Source: Bacillota bacterium (GTDB lineage Bacteria; Bacillota; UBA4882; UBA10575). From it: a stretch of 32,188 nt of DNA. The notes below the pieces were generated by a model. That model made no database searches. It saw only the letters and a program-made list of their open reading frames with translations, and was not told where the DNA came from. The position numbers and the translations under genes were made by a program. Numbering within the stretch: the first letter of the stretch is position 1; each line of letters starts with the position of its first letter. Below, piece by piece: positions 16,829 through 26,287 of the stretch. The DNA lies in the NCBI GenBank assembly GCA_012727895.1, contig JAAYGG010000035.1, positions 1-32,188 on the forward strand, given 5' to 3'.

Positions 16829-19258
16829 TTATCCCCCAGCGTCGGTCGTTCCTGTTCTCTTCACCGCTTCGATGATGAAGGCCTCGATAATATCGCCTTC
16901 CTTAATATCGTTGAATTTCTCGAGCCCTATACCACACTCAAAACCCTCGGCAACCTCCCTGACGTCATCCTTAAACCGTTTCAAGCTCCCGATCTTTCCT
17001 TCATGAATGACCACGTTATCCCTGAGCACCCGGACCTCGGCGTTCCTGGTGATCTTCCCTTCCGTCACATAACAGCCGCCCACACTCCCGATTTTCGGCA
17101 CTTTAAAGACGGCCCTGACCTCCGCCCGTCCCAGGACCACCTCACGGTATTCGGGGGCCAACATTCCTTCCATCGCCTTCTGCACGTCTTCGATGATATT
17201 ATAGATTACCCGGTAGAAACGGATATCCACCTTCTCCCTCTCTGCCAGGCGCTTGGCAATGGGATCGGGCTGGACGTTGAAGGCAATAATCACCGCGTTG
17301 GAAGCGGAAGCCAGCATGACGTCGCTTTCATTAACCGCGCCAACGCCGCCGTGGATCACCCGGACCCGCACCTCATCGGTGGCAAGCCGCTCCAAGGATT
17401 GGCGGGTCGCCTCCACCGTCCCGTGGACATCGGCCTTGAGGATGATGTTTAACTCCTTAATCTGGCCTTCCTTAATCCGGTCAAAAAGATCTTCCAGGCT
17501 GACCCGTTGTTGTTTTCTAATCTCTTTTTCCCTATGAAACTGCTGCCTCTTCTCTGCCAGTTGGCGGGCAACCTTCTCATCGGTGACGTAAAAGGTGTCG
17601 CCGGCTTCCGGCAGATCCTCCAGGCCCACTATCTCCGCGGGCTCGGAAGGACCGGCCTTGCGCACCTGTTTACCCTTATCATTGACCAGGGCCCGGACTT
17701 TACCGGAGAACATCCCGGCGATCACCGTATCTCCCACCTTCAGGGTGCCGTTTTGGACCAGGACCGTGGCCACCGGGCCCCGCCCTTTATCCAGTTTCGC
17801 CTCGATCACCGTTCCTTTGGCCGGGCGGTTGGGGTTGGCCTTTAGCTCCCGTAATTCGGCAACCAGGAGAATCATATCGAGTAATTCGTCCAAGCCCTGC
17901 TTTTTAAGGGCGGAAACCTCCACAAAGACCGTGTCGCCGCCCCAGTCTTCAGGGACCAGTTCGTACTGGACCAGTTCCTGTTTTACCCGGTCCGGGTTGG
18001 CAGCGGGTTTATCAATCTTGTTAACCGCTACAATAATTGGGATCTGGGCGGCTTTGGCGTGGTTGATCGCTTCCACCGTCTGCGGCATCACCCCGTCATC
18101 CGCCGCCACCACCAGCACGGCAATATCCGTGACCTGGGCTCCTCTCGCCCGCATGGCGGTGAAGGCCTCATGCCCCGGGGTATCCAAGAAAGTAATCTTT
18201 TTCCCCTTCACATCCACCTGGTAGGCGCCGATATGCTGGGTAATGCCCCCGGCTTCCGAGGCGGTGACATTGGACTCCCGGATGGCGTCAAGCAGCGAGG
18301 TTTTTCCGTGGTCCACGTGGCCCATAATCGTTACCACCGGCCAGCGCGGCTGGAGGGAAGCGGGATCGTCTTCGATCTCTTCCACCTGGAGGACCTCTTC
18401 CTCAGTGGGGGCGGCGGTCACTTCCACGCCGAATTCTTCCCCCACCAAAGCGGCGGTATCAAAATCAATCTCCTGGTTAATACTGGCCATAACCCCCAGG
18501 GCGATGAGTTTCTTGATTACCTCGGACGCCGCCACCTCTATCGCCTGGGCAAACTCTTTCACCGTAATGCTGCCGGGGATCTCCACCGACTTAACGTTAG
18601 TGACAGGTTGTGAAGGACGGGCTCCTTTCCCGGCTGGCCTTTTTCCCGCTGGGCGCTGCGGGCGCTTTTGTGCCTGCGCAAACGGGGCCTTCCCCTTCTC
18701 CCTTTTGCCCGGGGATTTTTCCATTGTTTTCCCGCGCCCGCTTACCGCCGGTTTTTGCCTTTCTCCCTTAGGGGGAGCGGCAGGCCGTTCCTTTTTCACC
18801 TCTGCCCGCACCGCCTGTTTAGCGGCGGCAGCGGTTTCTTTCGGCTTTTCTTTTTGAGCCGGTCCCGCCTGTTTCTTACCGGCGGCAACTGCCGGTTCCT
18901 GCTTTTTGGGAGGTACAGCCGCTTCTTTCGCGGGCTTTGTTTTCGTAGCGCCGGCCGCCTTGGATTCTTTCTTCCCGGAAGAGGTGGTCACTTTCGCTTT
19001 TGCTTTTGCTTTCTCTGCATCCTGTGTGGGCGACGCGTCCTCTTTCCGCCGGGGTACCGCTTTCGCTTCCGGCGCAGGTTTGCCCTCTTTCTTGACGCCG
19101 GTATTAAAAGACCGGCGGACCTGTTCCAAATACTGTTCATCCACCGTACTCATGTGGTTTTTTACTCCGGCGCCCAGTTCATTCAAGATGCGGATCAAAT
19201 CTTTGCTCTGAATCCCCAACTCTTTGCTGAGTTCATGGACGCGTATTTTCCTCGACAT
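16829..19258 (-). CDS. infB: Translation initiation factor IF-2
   Basis: GTPase that brings fMet-tRNA to the 30S subunit. The 809 residues begin with an IF2 N domain ([20 protein letters not shown]). A Lys/Ala/Pro-rich linker of about 150 residues and a second N-type module ([20 protein letters not shown]) follow. The GTPase has G1 GHVDHGKT near 313, G3 DTPGHEAF near 359 and G4 NKID near 413, then the C-terminal domains with [18 protein letters not shown] 19258 has GGAGGTG upstream; a TTG directly before it is not needed. It lies 14 nt after ylxQ. Confidence 0.97.
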   Translation of the reverse strand: MSRKIRVHELSKELGIQSKDLIRILNELGAGVKNHMSTVDEQYLEQVRRSFNTGVKKEGKPAPEAKAVPRRKEDASPTQDAEKAKAKAKVTTSSGKKESKAAGATKTKPAKEAAVPPKKQEPAVAAGKKQAGPAQKEKPKETAAAAKQAVRAEVKKERPAAPPKGERQKPAVSGRGKTMEKSPGKREKGKAPFAQAQKRPQRPAGKRPAGKGARPSQPVTNVKSVEIPGSITVKEFAQAIEVAASEVIKKLIALGVMASINQEIDFDTAALVGEEFGVEVTAAPTEEEVLQVEEIEDDPASLQPRWPVVTIMGHVDHGKTSLLDAIRESNVTASEAGGITQHIGAYQVDVKGKKITFLDTPGHEAFTAMRARGAQVTDIAVLVVAADDGVMPQTVEAINHAKAAQIPIIVAVNKIDKPAANPDRVKQELVQYELVPEDWGGDTVFVEVSALKKQGLDELLDMILLVAELRELKANPNRPAKGTVIEAKLDKGRGPVATVLVQNGTLKVGDTVIAGMFSGKVRALVNDKGKQVRKAGPSEPAEIVGLEDLPEAGDTFYVTDEKVARQLAEKRQQFHREKEIRKQQRVSLEDLFDRIKEGQIKELNIILKADVHGTVEATRQSLERLATDEVRVRVIHGGVGAVNESDVMLASASNAVIIAFNVQPDPIAKRLAEREKVDIRFYRVIYNIIEDVQKAMEGMLAPEYREVVLGRAEVRAVFKVPKIGSVGGCYVTEGKITRNAEVRVLRDNVVIHEGKIGSLKRFKDDVREVAEGFECGIGLEKFNDIKEGDIIEAFIIEAVKRTGTTDAGG

Positions 19259-19272
19259 CAAACCACCTCCGG

Positions 19273-19614
19273 TTATTTTTTATCATCCTCGCCCGGCGCG
19301 CGCTGCGCCGCACCCGCTGCCTGTAACTCTTCCATGATTAAACCAGTCAAACCGTGAGCGGGCAATCCCAATACAACCTGGGCCTTTTTCCCGATGGCAC
19401 GGCCCAGTTCTTCACGGTTGGCCAGATAGTAAAAGGGCACATCATAACGGCGGCAGATCCTCTCCATCTTTTTCCGGGTATGGCCCGCGGTATCCCCGGC
19501 CAAAATCACCAGCTGGATACGGCCCTTTTCCACGGCGGCACAGGTGGCGTCAAAGCCCAAGACGGTTTTCCCCGCCCGCCGCGCCAGGCCAAGGAGGGAA
19601 AGGATCCTATTCAC
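19273..19614 (-). CDS. ylxQ: L7Ae-family RNA-binding protein YlxQ
   Basis: Small L7Ae/L30e-fold protein expected to bind kink-turn-like RNA; the cellular role is uncertain. The 113 residues show [18 protein letters not shown] and [10 protein letters not shown] near the N terminus, typical of YlxQ, ending in a charged tail. GTG 19614 overlaps the ylxR stop; a TTG one codon upstream is an alternative. Neither has a clear ribosome binding site, so coupling to ylxR is likely. It occupies the standard position between ylxR and infB. Confidence 0.9.
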   Translation of the reverse strand: MNRILSLLGLARRAGKTVLGFDATCAAVEKGRIQLVILAGDTAGHTRKKMERICRRYDVPFYYLANREELGRAIGKKAQVVLGLPAHGLTGLIMEELQAAGAAQRAPGEDDKK

Positions 19615-19891
19615 CAAGAATCACGGCGGCCAATTGCTCCCGTAACCGTTCCTTGTCCGGCGGGGCAATTGTTGCCTCCAATTTTTTCGCCAGCAGATCC
19701 CCTTTAAAGGCCTTCTCCAGGCATTCCGTTGCCGGGCAGATATAAGCCCCCCGGCCGGACTTCTTTCCCGTCGGGTCAAGAAGGACCTCCTGTTCAGGGG
19801 TGCGGACAATACGCAAGAGTTCTTTCTTGTTACGGATTGCCCCGCAACCGATGCAGGTGCGCTGGGGGATCTTCTTCATGCGCTGCTTCAT
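19607..19891 (-). CDS. ylxR: YlxR / RnpM (DUF448) RNA-binding protein
   Basis: Nucleic-acid-binding protein of the DUF448 family; in B. subtilis it has been linked to modulation of RNase P. The 94 residues carry RTCIGCGAIRNKKELLRIVR with C13 and C16, the signature GRGAYICPATEC with C52 and C57, and a basic surface. Four cysteines could hold a metal ion. ATG 19891 overlaps the nusA stop as ATGA, and GGGGAG lies upstream. Confidence 0.93.
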   Translation of the reverse strand: MKQRMKKIPQRTCIGCGAIRNKKELLRIVRTPEQEVLLDPTGKKSGRGAYICPATECLEKAFKGDLLAKKLEATIAPPDKERLREQLAAVILGE

Positions 19892-21468
19892 TTGGATTTA
19901 CTCCCCTTTTTCTTCTGGCCTGATTCTTTTTCCCCCTCCCCGCTGAGCTTTGCCTTTAATTGATCGGCCAAAAGCTGGCCAATGGTAAACCCGCTGGAAC
20001 TCTCCTCACTGAAGACCACTTCCGTCTCTTCCTGCGGCGGCTGCGCCACTGTCTCCAGTTCCTCTTCTTCTTTCAATATATCTTCAAAGAGATCCATGCC
20101 TTCTTCCATCTCGTCCATTAAGTCCCGGGCCCTTTCCCGCCGCCGCGCCCGTTTTTTGGTCTTCTTCTTTGCCGGCCGTTCTTCTTCCTCTTCTATCTCC
20201 TCAATTTCCTCGGGGATAAAGTCCTCGGCAACAAACTCTTCCTCTTCTTCCCCGGCTTCCTCTTCGTCAAAGATCTCCTCTTCAGCCTGGTCTACGCCGG
20301 GCTCTTCTTCGCCCTCCGCCAGATCCACTTCCTCAACCTCGGGAATGGCGGCCTCTTCAAGCTCCAGTTCCGCTTCAGCCTGGGCCTGGAGTTCCCTTTC
20401 CTCCTCCAGCAGGGCTTCGATCTCTTCCCGGGCCTCCTCGGCCTGGGTTTCGCTCTTAATATCCACTTTCCACCCGGTCAACCGGGCGGCGAGCCGGGCA
20501 TTCTGTCCTTCTTTCCCGATGGCCAGTGAGAGCTGGTTGTCGGGGACAATAACCAGCGCCGTTTTTTTACTGGGAAGCAGCTTAACATCGTAAACCCGGG
20601 CCGGGCTCAGTGCCCGGATGATAAAGAGTTCCGGTTCGGGCTGCCAGGGGATGACATCAATCTTTTCACCCCTCAACTCCCGGACAATCATCTGAATGCG
20701 GGAACCCCGGGTCCCGACACAGGCCCCCACCGGGTCAACATTCTCATATTTGCTGTAAACCGCAACCTTTGAACGGACTCCGGGTTCCCTGGCAACCGCC
20801 TTGATCTCCACGATCCCTTCTTGAATCTCCGGAACCTCGAGTTCCAAAAGCCTTGTCAACAGGCCGTTCCGGGTCCGGGAGAGGATGATCTGCGGCCCCT
20901 TGGTGGTCTTTTTCACCTCTACCAGGTAGGTTTTGAGCCTGGCCCCCTGCTCGTACCGTTCACCGGGGATCTGTTCACCCGCGGGTAAAATCGCCTCCGC
21001 CCGTCCGAGATCGATAAAGACTGTTTTCTGCTCGAAACGCCTGATCACGCCGGTAATAATATCGCCGACCCGGGAGGAATACTCCTCATAGATGAGGGCG
21101 CGTTCCGCCTCGCGGATCCTTTGTACCACTACCTGCTTGGCGGTTTGCGCCGCAATGCGGCCGAACTCCTGGGGGAAAATTTCGATCTCGACTTCATCTC
21201 CAAGCTGGTACTGGGGGTCAATGGCTTTTGCCTCGGCAAGGCTTATCTCCGCCGCGTCGTCCTTTTTCTCCTCGACCACAGTCTTATAGGTAAAAACCCG
21301 GAAGTCGCCGGTTTCAGGGTCCAGTTGCACCCTGACCCTCTGCGCTCCCTTTTGGTCTTTTTTATAGGCGGAAGTAAGCGCCGATTCAATGGCTTCAATT
21401 AAAATCTCCTTGGAGATGCCCTTTTCTTTTTCCACCACCGCCAAGGCTTCAACCAAATCGCGGTTCAT
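19888..21468 (-). CDS. nusA: Transcription termination/antitermination factor NusA with long acidic tail
   Basis: RNA-polymerase-associated factor for pausing, termination and antitermination. In the 526 residues: an N-terminal RNAP-binding domain to about 130, an S1 domain at about 133-190 (GDIITGVIRRFEQKTVFIDLG), KH1 at about 230-290 (DPVGACVGTRGSRIQ) and KH2 at about 300-345 (AIGKEGQNARLAARLTGW). After KH2 the protein continues for about 180 residues: a very Glu-rich part, a basic patch (KKKTKKRARRRERAR), more acidic residues and a closing GFTIGQLLADQLKAKL. Typical Bacillota NusA stops near 350-380 residues. ATG 21468 has GGGAGG upstream, though spaced rather far. Confidence 0.95.
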   Translation of the reverse strand: MNRDLVEALAVVEKEKGISKEILIEAIESALTSAYKKDQKGAQRVRVQLDPETGDFRVFTYKTVVEEKKDDAAEISLAEAKAIDPQYQLGDEVEIEIFPQEFGRIAAQTAKQVVVQRIREAERALIYEEYSSRVGDIITGVIRRFEQKTVFIDLGRAEAILPAGEQIPGERYEQGARLKTYLVEVKKTTKGPQIILSRTRNGLLTRLLELEVPEIQEGIVEIKAVAREPGVRSKVAVYSKYENVDPVGACVGTRGSRIQMIVRELRGEKIDVIPWQPEPELFIIRALSPARVYDVKLLPSKKTALVIVPDNQLSLAIGKEGQNARLAARLTGWKVDIKSETQAEEAREEIEALLEEERELQAQAEAELELEEAAIPEVEEVDLAEGEEEPGVDQAEEEIFDEEEAGEEEEEFVAEDFIPEEIEEIEEEEERPAKKKTKKRARRRERARDLMDEMEEGMDLFEDILKEEEELETVAQPPQEETEVVFSEESSSGFTIGQLLADQLKAKLSGEGEKESGQKKKGSKSK

Positions 21469-21506
21469 TTCCTGATTTTCCTCCCTTATTCCTTACTTTT
21501 CAGGCG

Positions 21507-21971
21507 TTATATTTCCGGATCCAAACGGGCTTTGGCTACCATGCGCCAGGGGATAGCCAGCTTTTCGCCATCGACTTCAACCAAAACCGCCCCGTCTTCC
21601 TCTGCCGACCACCCGGCAAGGATTCCTTTTATCTTCTTCCGTCCCTGCCAGGGAGAGTAGAGCCTCAACTCCGCCGGTTCCCCGGCAAACCTTAGGAAGT
21701 GTTCGGGTTTGGTTAAAGGCCGGTCAATACCGGGTGAAGAAACCTCCAACAGGTACGCGCCGGGAATCGGGTCTTTTTTATCCAAAAGGGCGCCCAGGTG
21801 CTCGCTGAAAACCTCGCAGTCCTTAATGGTGATCCCTTCGGGGCGATCAATAAAGACCCGCAGCACACGGCGGGAACCTTCCCTGGTAAAGAGAAGGTCA
21901 ACCACTTCGTAACCGAGTTCCGCCCCGGCCTGCTCTACGATCTCCCTTAACAGGGATTTTTTCTCCTCCAT
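21507..21971 (-). CDS. rimP: Ribosome maturation factor RimP
   Basis: Binds early 30S assembly intermediates. The 154 residues follow the family: GAELGYEVVDLLFTREG, RRVLRVFIDRPEGITIKDCE, the hallmark YLLEVSSPGIDRPLTKPEHF and a C-terminal SH3-like domain. ATG 21971 has AAGGA upstream. It is the first gene of the rimP-nusA-ylxR-ylxQ-infB-rbfA-nrnA-truB-ribF cluster, 38 nt before nusA and preceded by a clear promoter. Confidence 0.95.
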   Translation of the reverse strand: MEEKKSLLREIVEQAGAELGYEVVDLLFTREGSRRVLRVFIDRPEGITIKDCEVFSEHLGALLDKKDPIPGAYLLEVSSPGIDRPLTKPEHFLRFAGEPAELRLYSPWQGRKKIKGILAGWSAEEDGAVLVEVDGEKLAIPWRMVAKARLDPEI

Positions 21972-22019
21972 CGGTCCTTCTCTTCTTCCCCTCTCTCAGA
22001 TTAGCTCGATAAGATGAAA

Positions 22020-22038
22020 GAGTGGGTCGCGCCCACTC
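22020..22038 (-). promoter_or_regulatory. Strong hairpin in the rimP operon leader
   Basis: GAGTGGG and CCCACTC (7 bp, five-base loop) lie downstream of the rimP promoter and about 50 nt before the start codon. On the minus strand only TTT follows, so it is a weak terminator at best. It may be an attenuator, a pause site or a target for feedback by an operon product. Confidence 0.5.
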
Positions 22039-22064
22039 CTTCTCAGAAAATCTTAATCGCCCAT

Positions 22065-22093
22065 AGTATATCATACTTCGAAAATTTTAACAA
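22065..22093 (-). promoter_or_regulatory. Promoter of the rimP-ribF operon
   Basis: Minus-strand TTGTTA (22088-22093), 17 bp spacer, TATACT (22065-22070) with TG one base upstream (extended -10). The -10 box lies about 93 nt before the rimP start codon. Confidence 0.75.
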
Positions 22094-22124
22094 GAGGTCA
22101 CCGGCGTCCTTGTCCCGGGCGGGG

Positions 22125-23002
22125 TCACTGCCGGCCCGAACTCACCCTATCGCCGTTTATGACCAAATCGAACTTTTTGACCAGGGCTCGGCCGGCCGTC
22201 CGATCGCTGTACATTATGCCGAATTCCACCGCGCCCAGCCAGAGATCGCTGATCTCGCCTCGTGCATCTTTTATATAATCGAGAAAAAGGCTCAGGTCGA
22301 TTTTTTCCGGAATTTTCCCTTTTTTGCCGATCCTGAAATCGAAATAAAACCAATCCGGCCATTTCTCCTCGCGGAATAAATCATATGTATAAGATCCATC
22401 CGCGATGGCCCCGGAGACCTGCGGAGAATGGAGAGAGTCATACCAGTCAAAGAAGATCATAACCTCATCAGTGACTGCTTTGCGAACCTCTTCATCTTTC
22501 TTATCCCCGATGGTGGGTTTTTCTTTTGTCAAGAAGAATTCTAAAGTAACGTACCACGTCCCGGTTGAATTGGTTATTCGATAATCAAAATCCAATTCCA
22601 CCAGCAAAGAGTTGATCTCATGCAGTTATTTGGGTAAGAGTAATTCATCATCGTCCACCCCTTGTCCCCACGGTTTTATCCCGTAGAAGATCTCAGGGTA
22701 ATTGTATTTATCCTCGCCGGAATCTCCCCGCTTCCACTCCCAGCCATAGCTCCCGTCTTCATAAAGGCAAATTTTCTGGTCGGTCGCTTCTTCTGTCCCC
22801 CACATATTACTATGCAATATAAACCCGGGAGCAACTTCGATCTCATCATAGCGTCCGGTTTTATACTCCTTAATAACAAGGTCGGCAAAGGGATCCCAGT
22901 AGACCGGCAGCCGGGAAAAACCACTACCATGCAGGCTACGGCGATAAGTAAAGCCAAAAAGAATCTCCGCGCATTTTTACGCGCACCCACGCAAACACCC
23001 AT
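22125..23002 (-). pseudogene. Broken lipoprotein-like gene of unknown function
   Basis: Not recognised as any family. ATG 23002, with GGGAGG 9 nt upstream, opens a typical export signal (ARRFFLALLIAVACMVVVF) with cysteines at 24 and 32 that could be lipidated. Near 22904 the protein-like frame changes by one base and continues PVYWDPFADLVIKEYKTG to a TAA at 22626-22628. The same frame then resumes as LLVELDFDYRITNSTGTWYV to the stop at 22125. One missing base plus one nonsense codon would explain everything: repaired, the product would be about 292 residues, acidic and Trp/Tyr-rich. If instead the 3' part is expressed alone, a TTG at 22607 could start a 160-residue protein. It lies between the GH9 gene and the rimP operon. 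Sequencing error remains possible. Confidence 0.7.
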
Positions 23003-23051
23003 TCGCTCGATTCCTCCCTTTCTCAAGGTTTTGCCATTAAGTTATGCTATT

Positions 23052-23080
23052 AATATGAAATATACTACATAATATGTCAG
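23052..23080 (-). promoter_or_regulatory. Candidate promoter with overlapping dyad, upstream of the broken lipoprotein gene
   Basis: Minus-strand CTGACA (23075-23080), 17 bp spacer, CATATT (23052-23057) in an AT-rich stretch about 50 nt before the ATG. A near-palindrome, ATACTACATA-A-TATGTCAGTAT (23062-23083), lies across the -35 and spacer. Confidence 0.4.
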
Positions 23081-23157
23081 TATTCTCCAACAACCACCAA
23101 TTTCCTTCTTGAACCCGCGCACCGTTTCTTCTACTTATGGATTGAATAGAATACGGC

Positions 23158-24978
23158 TCAGCGGTCGAAATAAGCGGTGATAAAGACGGCCGGCGAATTC
23201 CAGTAGGTTGTCACCTCATTGGTGGACCAGCTCCCCTCGTGATCAATGTAAGCCCGGGCAGGCGGGTCGTTCCTCCGCAAATATTTCTGGGCCGTCGGGT
23301 CCTGAAGCCTGCTGTTGGGCCCTCCCGCCACCATCCCGGGTACCGGCGCTTTAATATTGTCTGCGCCGGACGGCCGGTGGTGCGGGTTCATCACCGGGTT
23401 GCCGCCAAAACCTGTAACATAGCATTTTCCCAGGACATTACGGCCGAAAAGGTAGTGGAGGTGGTCCTGAGCCGCCCGGATATACTCCTCCTCCTCCGGG
23501 GACAGGAGATGGGCAATGATCAGGATCATCGCCCGTCGCATCACCAGGCCGTTGCTGCCCCAGTAATACTCATTACCGGTCAGGGAAAGCCCGTAACCAT
23601 CGTTGGCGGCCCGGGAGGCCAGTATACGGGCGTGGCTGAGCAATTTCCCCCGTAAAAACTTGGCGATCCTCTGGTCTTGTCTTCCCTCATCCATAAAGAG
23701 ATAGGAGACAGTGCCAAACCCGCCCACGCTCTGCCAGCCCAAGGCGGTCAGGTCAATATTCGCCCGGTGCGTGCGGAGAACATAATTATGATATAACTCC
23801 TTGCCGGTTACCCGGTACAACTCCACCGCAGCCCAAAACCGCTCGTCCTGGTTGTTCCAGTCCCCGTATTCCCCGGTCTCCATCCCGGGCGGGTTTTTGT
23901 AATTAGGCGCATCAGGGTTCTTCTCCAACCACTGCCAGGCCTTCTCCGCCGCGGCCAGCGCCCTGCCGGCGAACTCCGGATCAATACCGGAATAGATCCG
24001 GGAAGCGGCGGCCATAATCGCAGCAAACCCACTAGTGGCCGTGGGCGAAACCTCTGTAATATAACGGGGTTCCCGGTCCGCTTCCGGCATAATGAAACCG
24101 GGAAACCGCCTGGTTGATACCTTATGGTAGACCCCGCCGGTCGCCGGGTCCTGCATCTTCAAGAGCCAGTCCAAAGCATAACTGCACTCATCCAGGAGAT
24201 CGGGGATCCCGTTCCCGCTCTCCGGGATCTGTAAAGAATCGCAAAAAGCCTCGGGGAACAACTCATAGGCCAGCAAGAGATCGGCCAGGGTCACCACTGC
24301 CGGCACGGTATACTTCCCGAAATCGCCCGCATCATGCCAGCCGCCGGTTGTATCCTTATGTTTCTTCCGGTCGGTAAAGAAAAAGGCGTCTTCCAAATGG
24401 CAGGCTCCATGTCTCCAAACCCCGGCATATTCAGGTTCCAGGGCAATACCGCACCGTTGGTAGTAGAGCATCTTCAAAAGGGCCTTTTTTGCCTCGCGGT
24501 AGACCCCGGGGTCAATACGGAAAGGATAGGATCTGCCCACGCCGGGAAGGTAGAGAAAATAGTGGCCGGCCTCCGTCACCTGGGAAAAATCGGCGTAATA
24601 AATCCGGGCCCCGGAAGACCCGTCATCTACCGGTTTTTCCGTGGTTGTGCCGGTAAAGACCACTTCTTGTTCATCCTCTGAACCAACCCGGATAAGAAGA
24701 AACTCACCGCCGTGCCCGTCGATAACCGCCACCTTCCGGTCTTGCGGCCGGTAACCCAATTGATTGATCTGAATCCGCTCGCTGGATCTTTCATCAACAA
24801 TCGCCTTCATCGTCTCTTCACTCCATTCAACGCCTGCGTACATGCGACTACCAGTTGCCGTAATTTTGCTTCCCATCCCTGTCGCGACTCTTTGCCGCCT
24901 GCCGGGAAGAAACTCATGCCCGTTGAGAACGGCGAAAAAAAGAAAGGATGCCAGCAAAATCCTGCCTGCCTTTTTCAT
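23158..24978 (-). CDS. Secreted glycoside hydrolase family 9 (cellulase-type)
   Basis: Probable endoglucanase or related beta-glucanase exported from the cell. The 606-residue product starts with a signal peptide (MKKAGRILLASFLFFAVLNG). An N-terminal Ig-like CelD-type domain follows at about 65-155 (ERIQINQLGYRPQDRKVAVI), then the (alpha/alpha)6 catalytic domain. The GH9 catalytic Asp pair is D216 and D219 in GGWHDAGDFGKY. The His motif NPHHRPSG and the acid Glu in WSTNEVTTYWN near the C terminus are present, so it looks active. No dockerin, cellulose-binding module or anchor is seen. The frame is open further upstream, but ATG 24978 has AAAGGGGGC before it and gives the signal peptide. No partner glycosidase genes are nearby. 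Confidence 0.92.
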   Translation of the reverse strand: MKKAGRILLASFLFFAVLNGHEFLPGRRQRVATGMGSKITATGSRMYAGVEWSEETMKAIVDERSSERIQINQLGYRPQDRKVAVIDGHGGEFLLIRVGSEDEQEVVFTGTTTEKPVDDGSSGARIYYADFSQVTEAGHYFLYLPGVGRSYPFRIDPGVYREAKKALLKMLYYQRCGIALEPEYAGVWRHGACHLEDAFFFTDRKKHKDTTGGWHDAGDFGKYTVPAVVTLADLLLAYELFPEAFCDSLQIPESGNGIPDLLDECSYALDWLLKMQDPATGGVYHKVSTRRFPGFIMPEADREPRYITEVSPTATSGFAAIMAAASRIYSGIDPEFAGRALAAAEKAWQWLEKNPDAPNYKNPPGMETGEYGDWNNQDERFWAAVELYRVTGKELYHNYVLRTHRANIDLTALGWQSVGGFGTVSYLFMDEGRQDQRIAKFLRGKLLSHARILASRAANDGYGLSLTGNEYYWGSNGLVMRRAMILIIAHLLSPEEEEYIRAAQDHLHYLFGRNVLGKCYVTGFGGNPVMNPHHRPSGADNIKAPVPGMVAGGPNSRLQDPTAQKYLRRNDPPARAYIDHEGSWSTNEVTTYWNSPAVFITAYFDR

Positions 24979-25133
24979 GAAAATGCCCCCTTTTGAAAGG
25001 TCTCCCTGTACCAAATGCCCCGTGTTCCCAATCTGTATTCGCCAATATCTTCCGTATCTCCTACCCATAAAGGAATTTCCGGTTTCCTGTCGAAGAGACC
25101 CGTAGAGTTCTCCGGGTGGAAAGGGGGATCCAT

Positions 25134-26213
25134 ATGTGGTCTGAACTGCTCCATTCAGAATTTCTCAATAACCGGGTCATCGATTATTTATCCGCCATCG
25201 CCATCTTTCTTGCGGGTATCATCATCATCCAAATACTGAGAAAGATCGTTTTTGGCCGTATCGGGCAGAAGGTAAAAGAAACCGCCTCGACCTTTGATGA
25301 TTTTCTCCTTAAGGCCCTACGCCGGCGCTTAATCCCATTCTTATATTTTACCGCCTTATACCTAAGCCTGGACGTTCTTTCCCTCAGTCCCCTCGCTGGA
25401 AAAATCCTGCGGGCGGCGGGCGGCATCGTCCTGGCCTATTACAGCGTCAGCTTCCTCCTGGATGTCGCCGGTTACAGCCTGGAGTCCTACTTCCTGAAGA
25501 AAGAGGACCAGACCAGGAAAAACATCCTCAACCTCTTTTTGGTGGGGATAAAGGCGATCGCCTGGGGGTTTGCCTTCCTTGTCCTCTTGGATAATTTCGG
25601 GGTCAAAATCTCCGGGCTCCTGGCAGGTCTAGGCATCGGCGGTGTAGCAGTGGCCTTCGCCGCCCAGGCGGTCCTCGCCGATCTCTTCAGCTATTTTACG
25701 ATCTTCTTTGACCGGCCCTTTGAAATCGGCGATTACATTGTGGTTGGCGAGTACATGGGGACAGTGGAGTATATCGGGATGAAAACCACCCGCCTCCGGA
25801 GCCTTAGCGGGGAGCAGATCATCTTTTCCAATACGGATCTGACCAACTCCCGGGTGCGGAATTACAAGCGCATGAAGGAACGGCGTGTCTCCTTCCGGAT
25901 TGGTGTTACCTATGATACACCCCCGGCACAGTTGAAAGAGATCCCGGGGATTATCGCCGGGATCATCCAAGGGATCGCAGGCGCCCGCTTTGACCGGGCC
26001 CACTTTCTTGCCTACGGGGACTACAGTCTCCTCTTTGAAGTCGTCTATTATGTCTTATCCAGGGATTACCGGCAATACGCGGATATCCAGCAAGAAATCA
26101 ACCTGGCGATTAAAGATGAGTTCACCCGGAGGGGGATAAAATTTGCCCTGCCCACCCGGACGCTCCTGGTGGAAACGGGGAATACCGGAGACGGAAAAGC
26201 CTTTGACGCTTAA
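25134..26213 (+). CDS. MscS-family mechanosensitive ion channel
   Basis: Small-conductance mechanosensitive channel that releases solutes on osmotic downshock. The 359 residues have N-terminal membrane helices (about 17-40, 60-90 and 95-120) and another at about 135-160. The pore helix signature is GLLAGLGIGGVAVAFAAQAV, followed by FTIFFDRPFEIGDYIVV and the soluble beta domain with TTRLRSLSGEQIIFSNTDL. ATG 25134 has AAAGGGGG upstream; an upstream GTG at 25116 is less likely. It is divergent from the GH9 gene and convergent with the phosphodiesterase gene. Confidence 0.93.
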   Translation: MWSELLHSEFLNNRVIDYLSAIAIFLAGIIIIQILRKIVFGRIGQKVKETASTFDDFLLKALRRRLIPFLYFTALYLSLDVLSLSPLAGKILRAAGGIVLAYYSVSFLLDVAGYSLESYFLKKEDQTRKNILNLFLVGIKAIAWGFAFLVLLDNFGVKISGLLAGLGIGGVAVAFAAQAVLADLFSYFTIFFDRPFEIGDYIVVGEYMGTVEYIGMKTTRLRSLSGEQIIFSNTDLTNSRVRNYKRMKERRVSFRIGVTYDTPPAQLKEIPGIIAGIIQGIAGARFDRAHFLAYGDYSLLFEVVYYVLSRDYRQYADIQQEINLAIKDEFTRRGIKFALPTRTLLVETGNTGDGKAFDA

Positions 26214-26287
26214 GAAATCCCGCCCGCCAAAGGAATCCCGCCCCGGACGGTGGGCAATGACCAAACTGGTCCGGCCCTTCATCAAAG

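Noticed and set aside
22676-22906. Continuation of the lipoprotein signal frame past 22906 as a real 108-residue protein
   Set aside because: After the signal peptide this frame loses protein-like character, while the frame one base away reads as a well-behaved acidic protein.
22890-22930. Programmed -1 frameshift at the TTTTTCCC stretch
   Set aside because: The heptamer is out of phase for a classical slip, and a separate in-frame stop 280 nt on would still end translation.
26214-26287. Terminator between convergent mscS and phosphodiesterase genes
   Set aside because: Only a 5-bp GACCA/TGGTC stem without a T run is visible.
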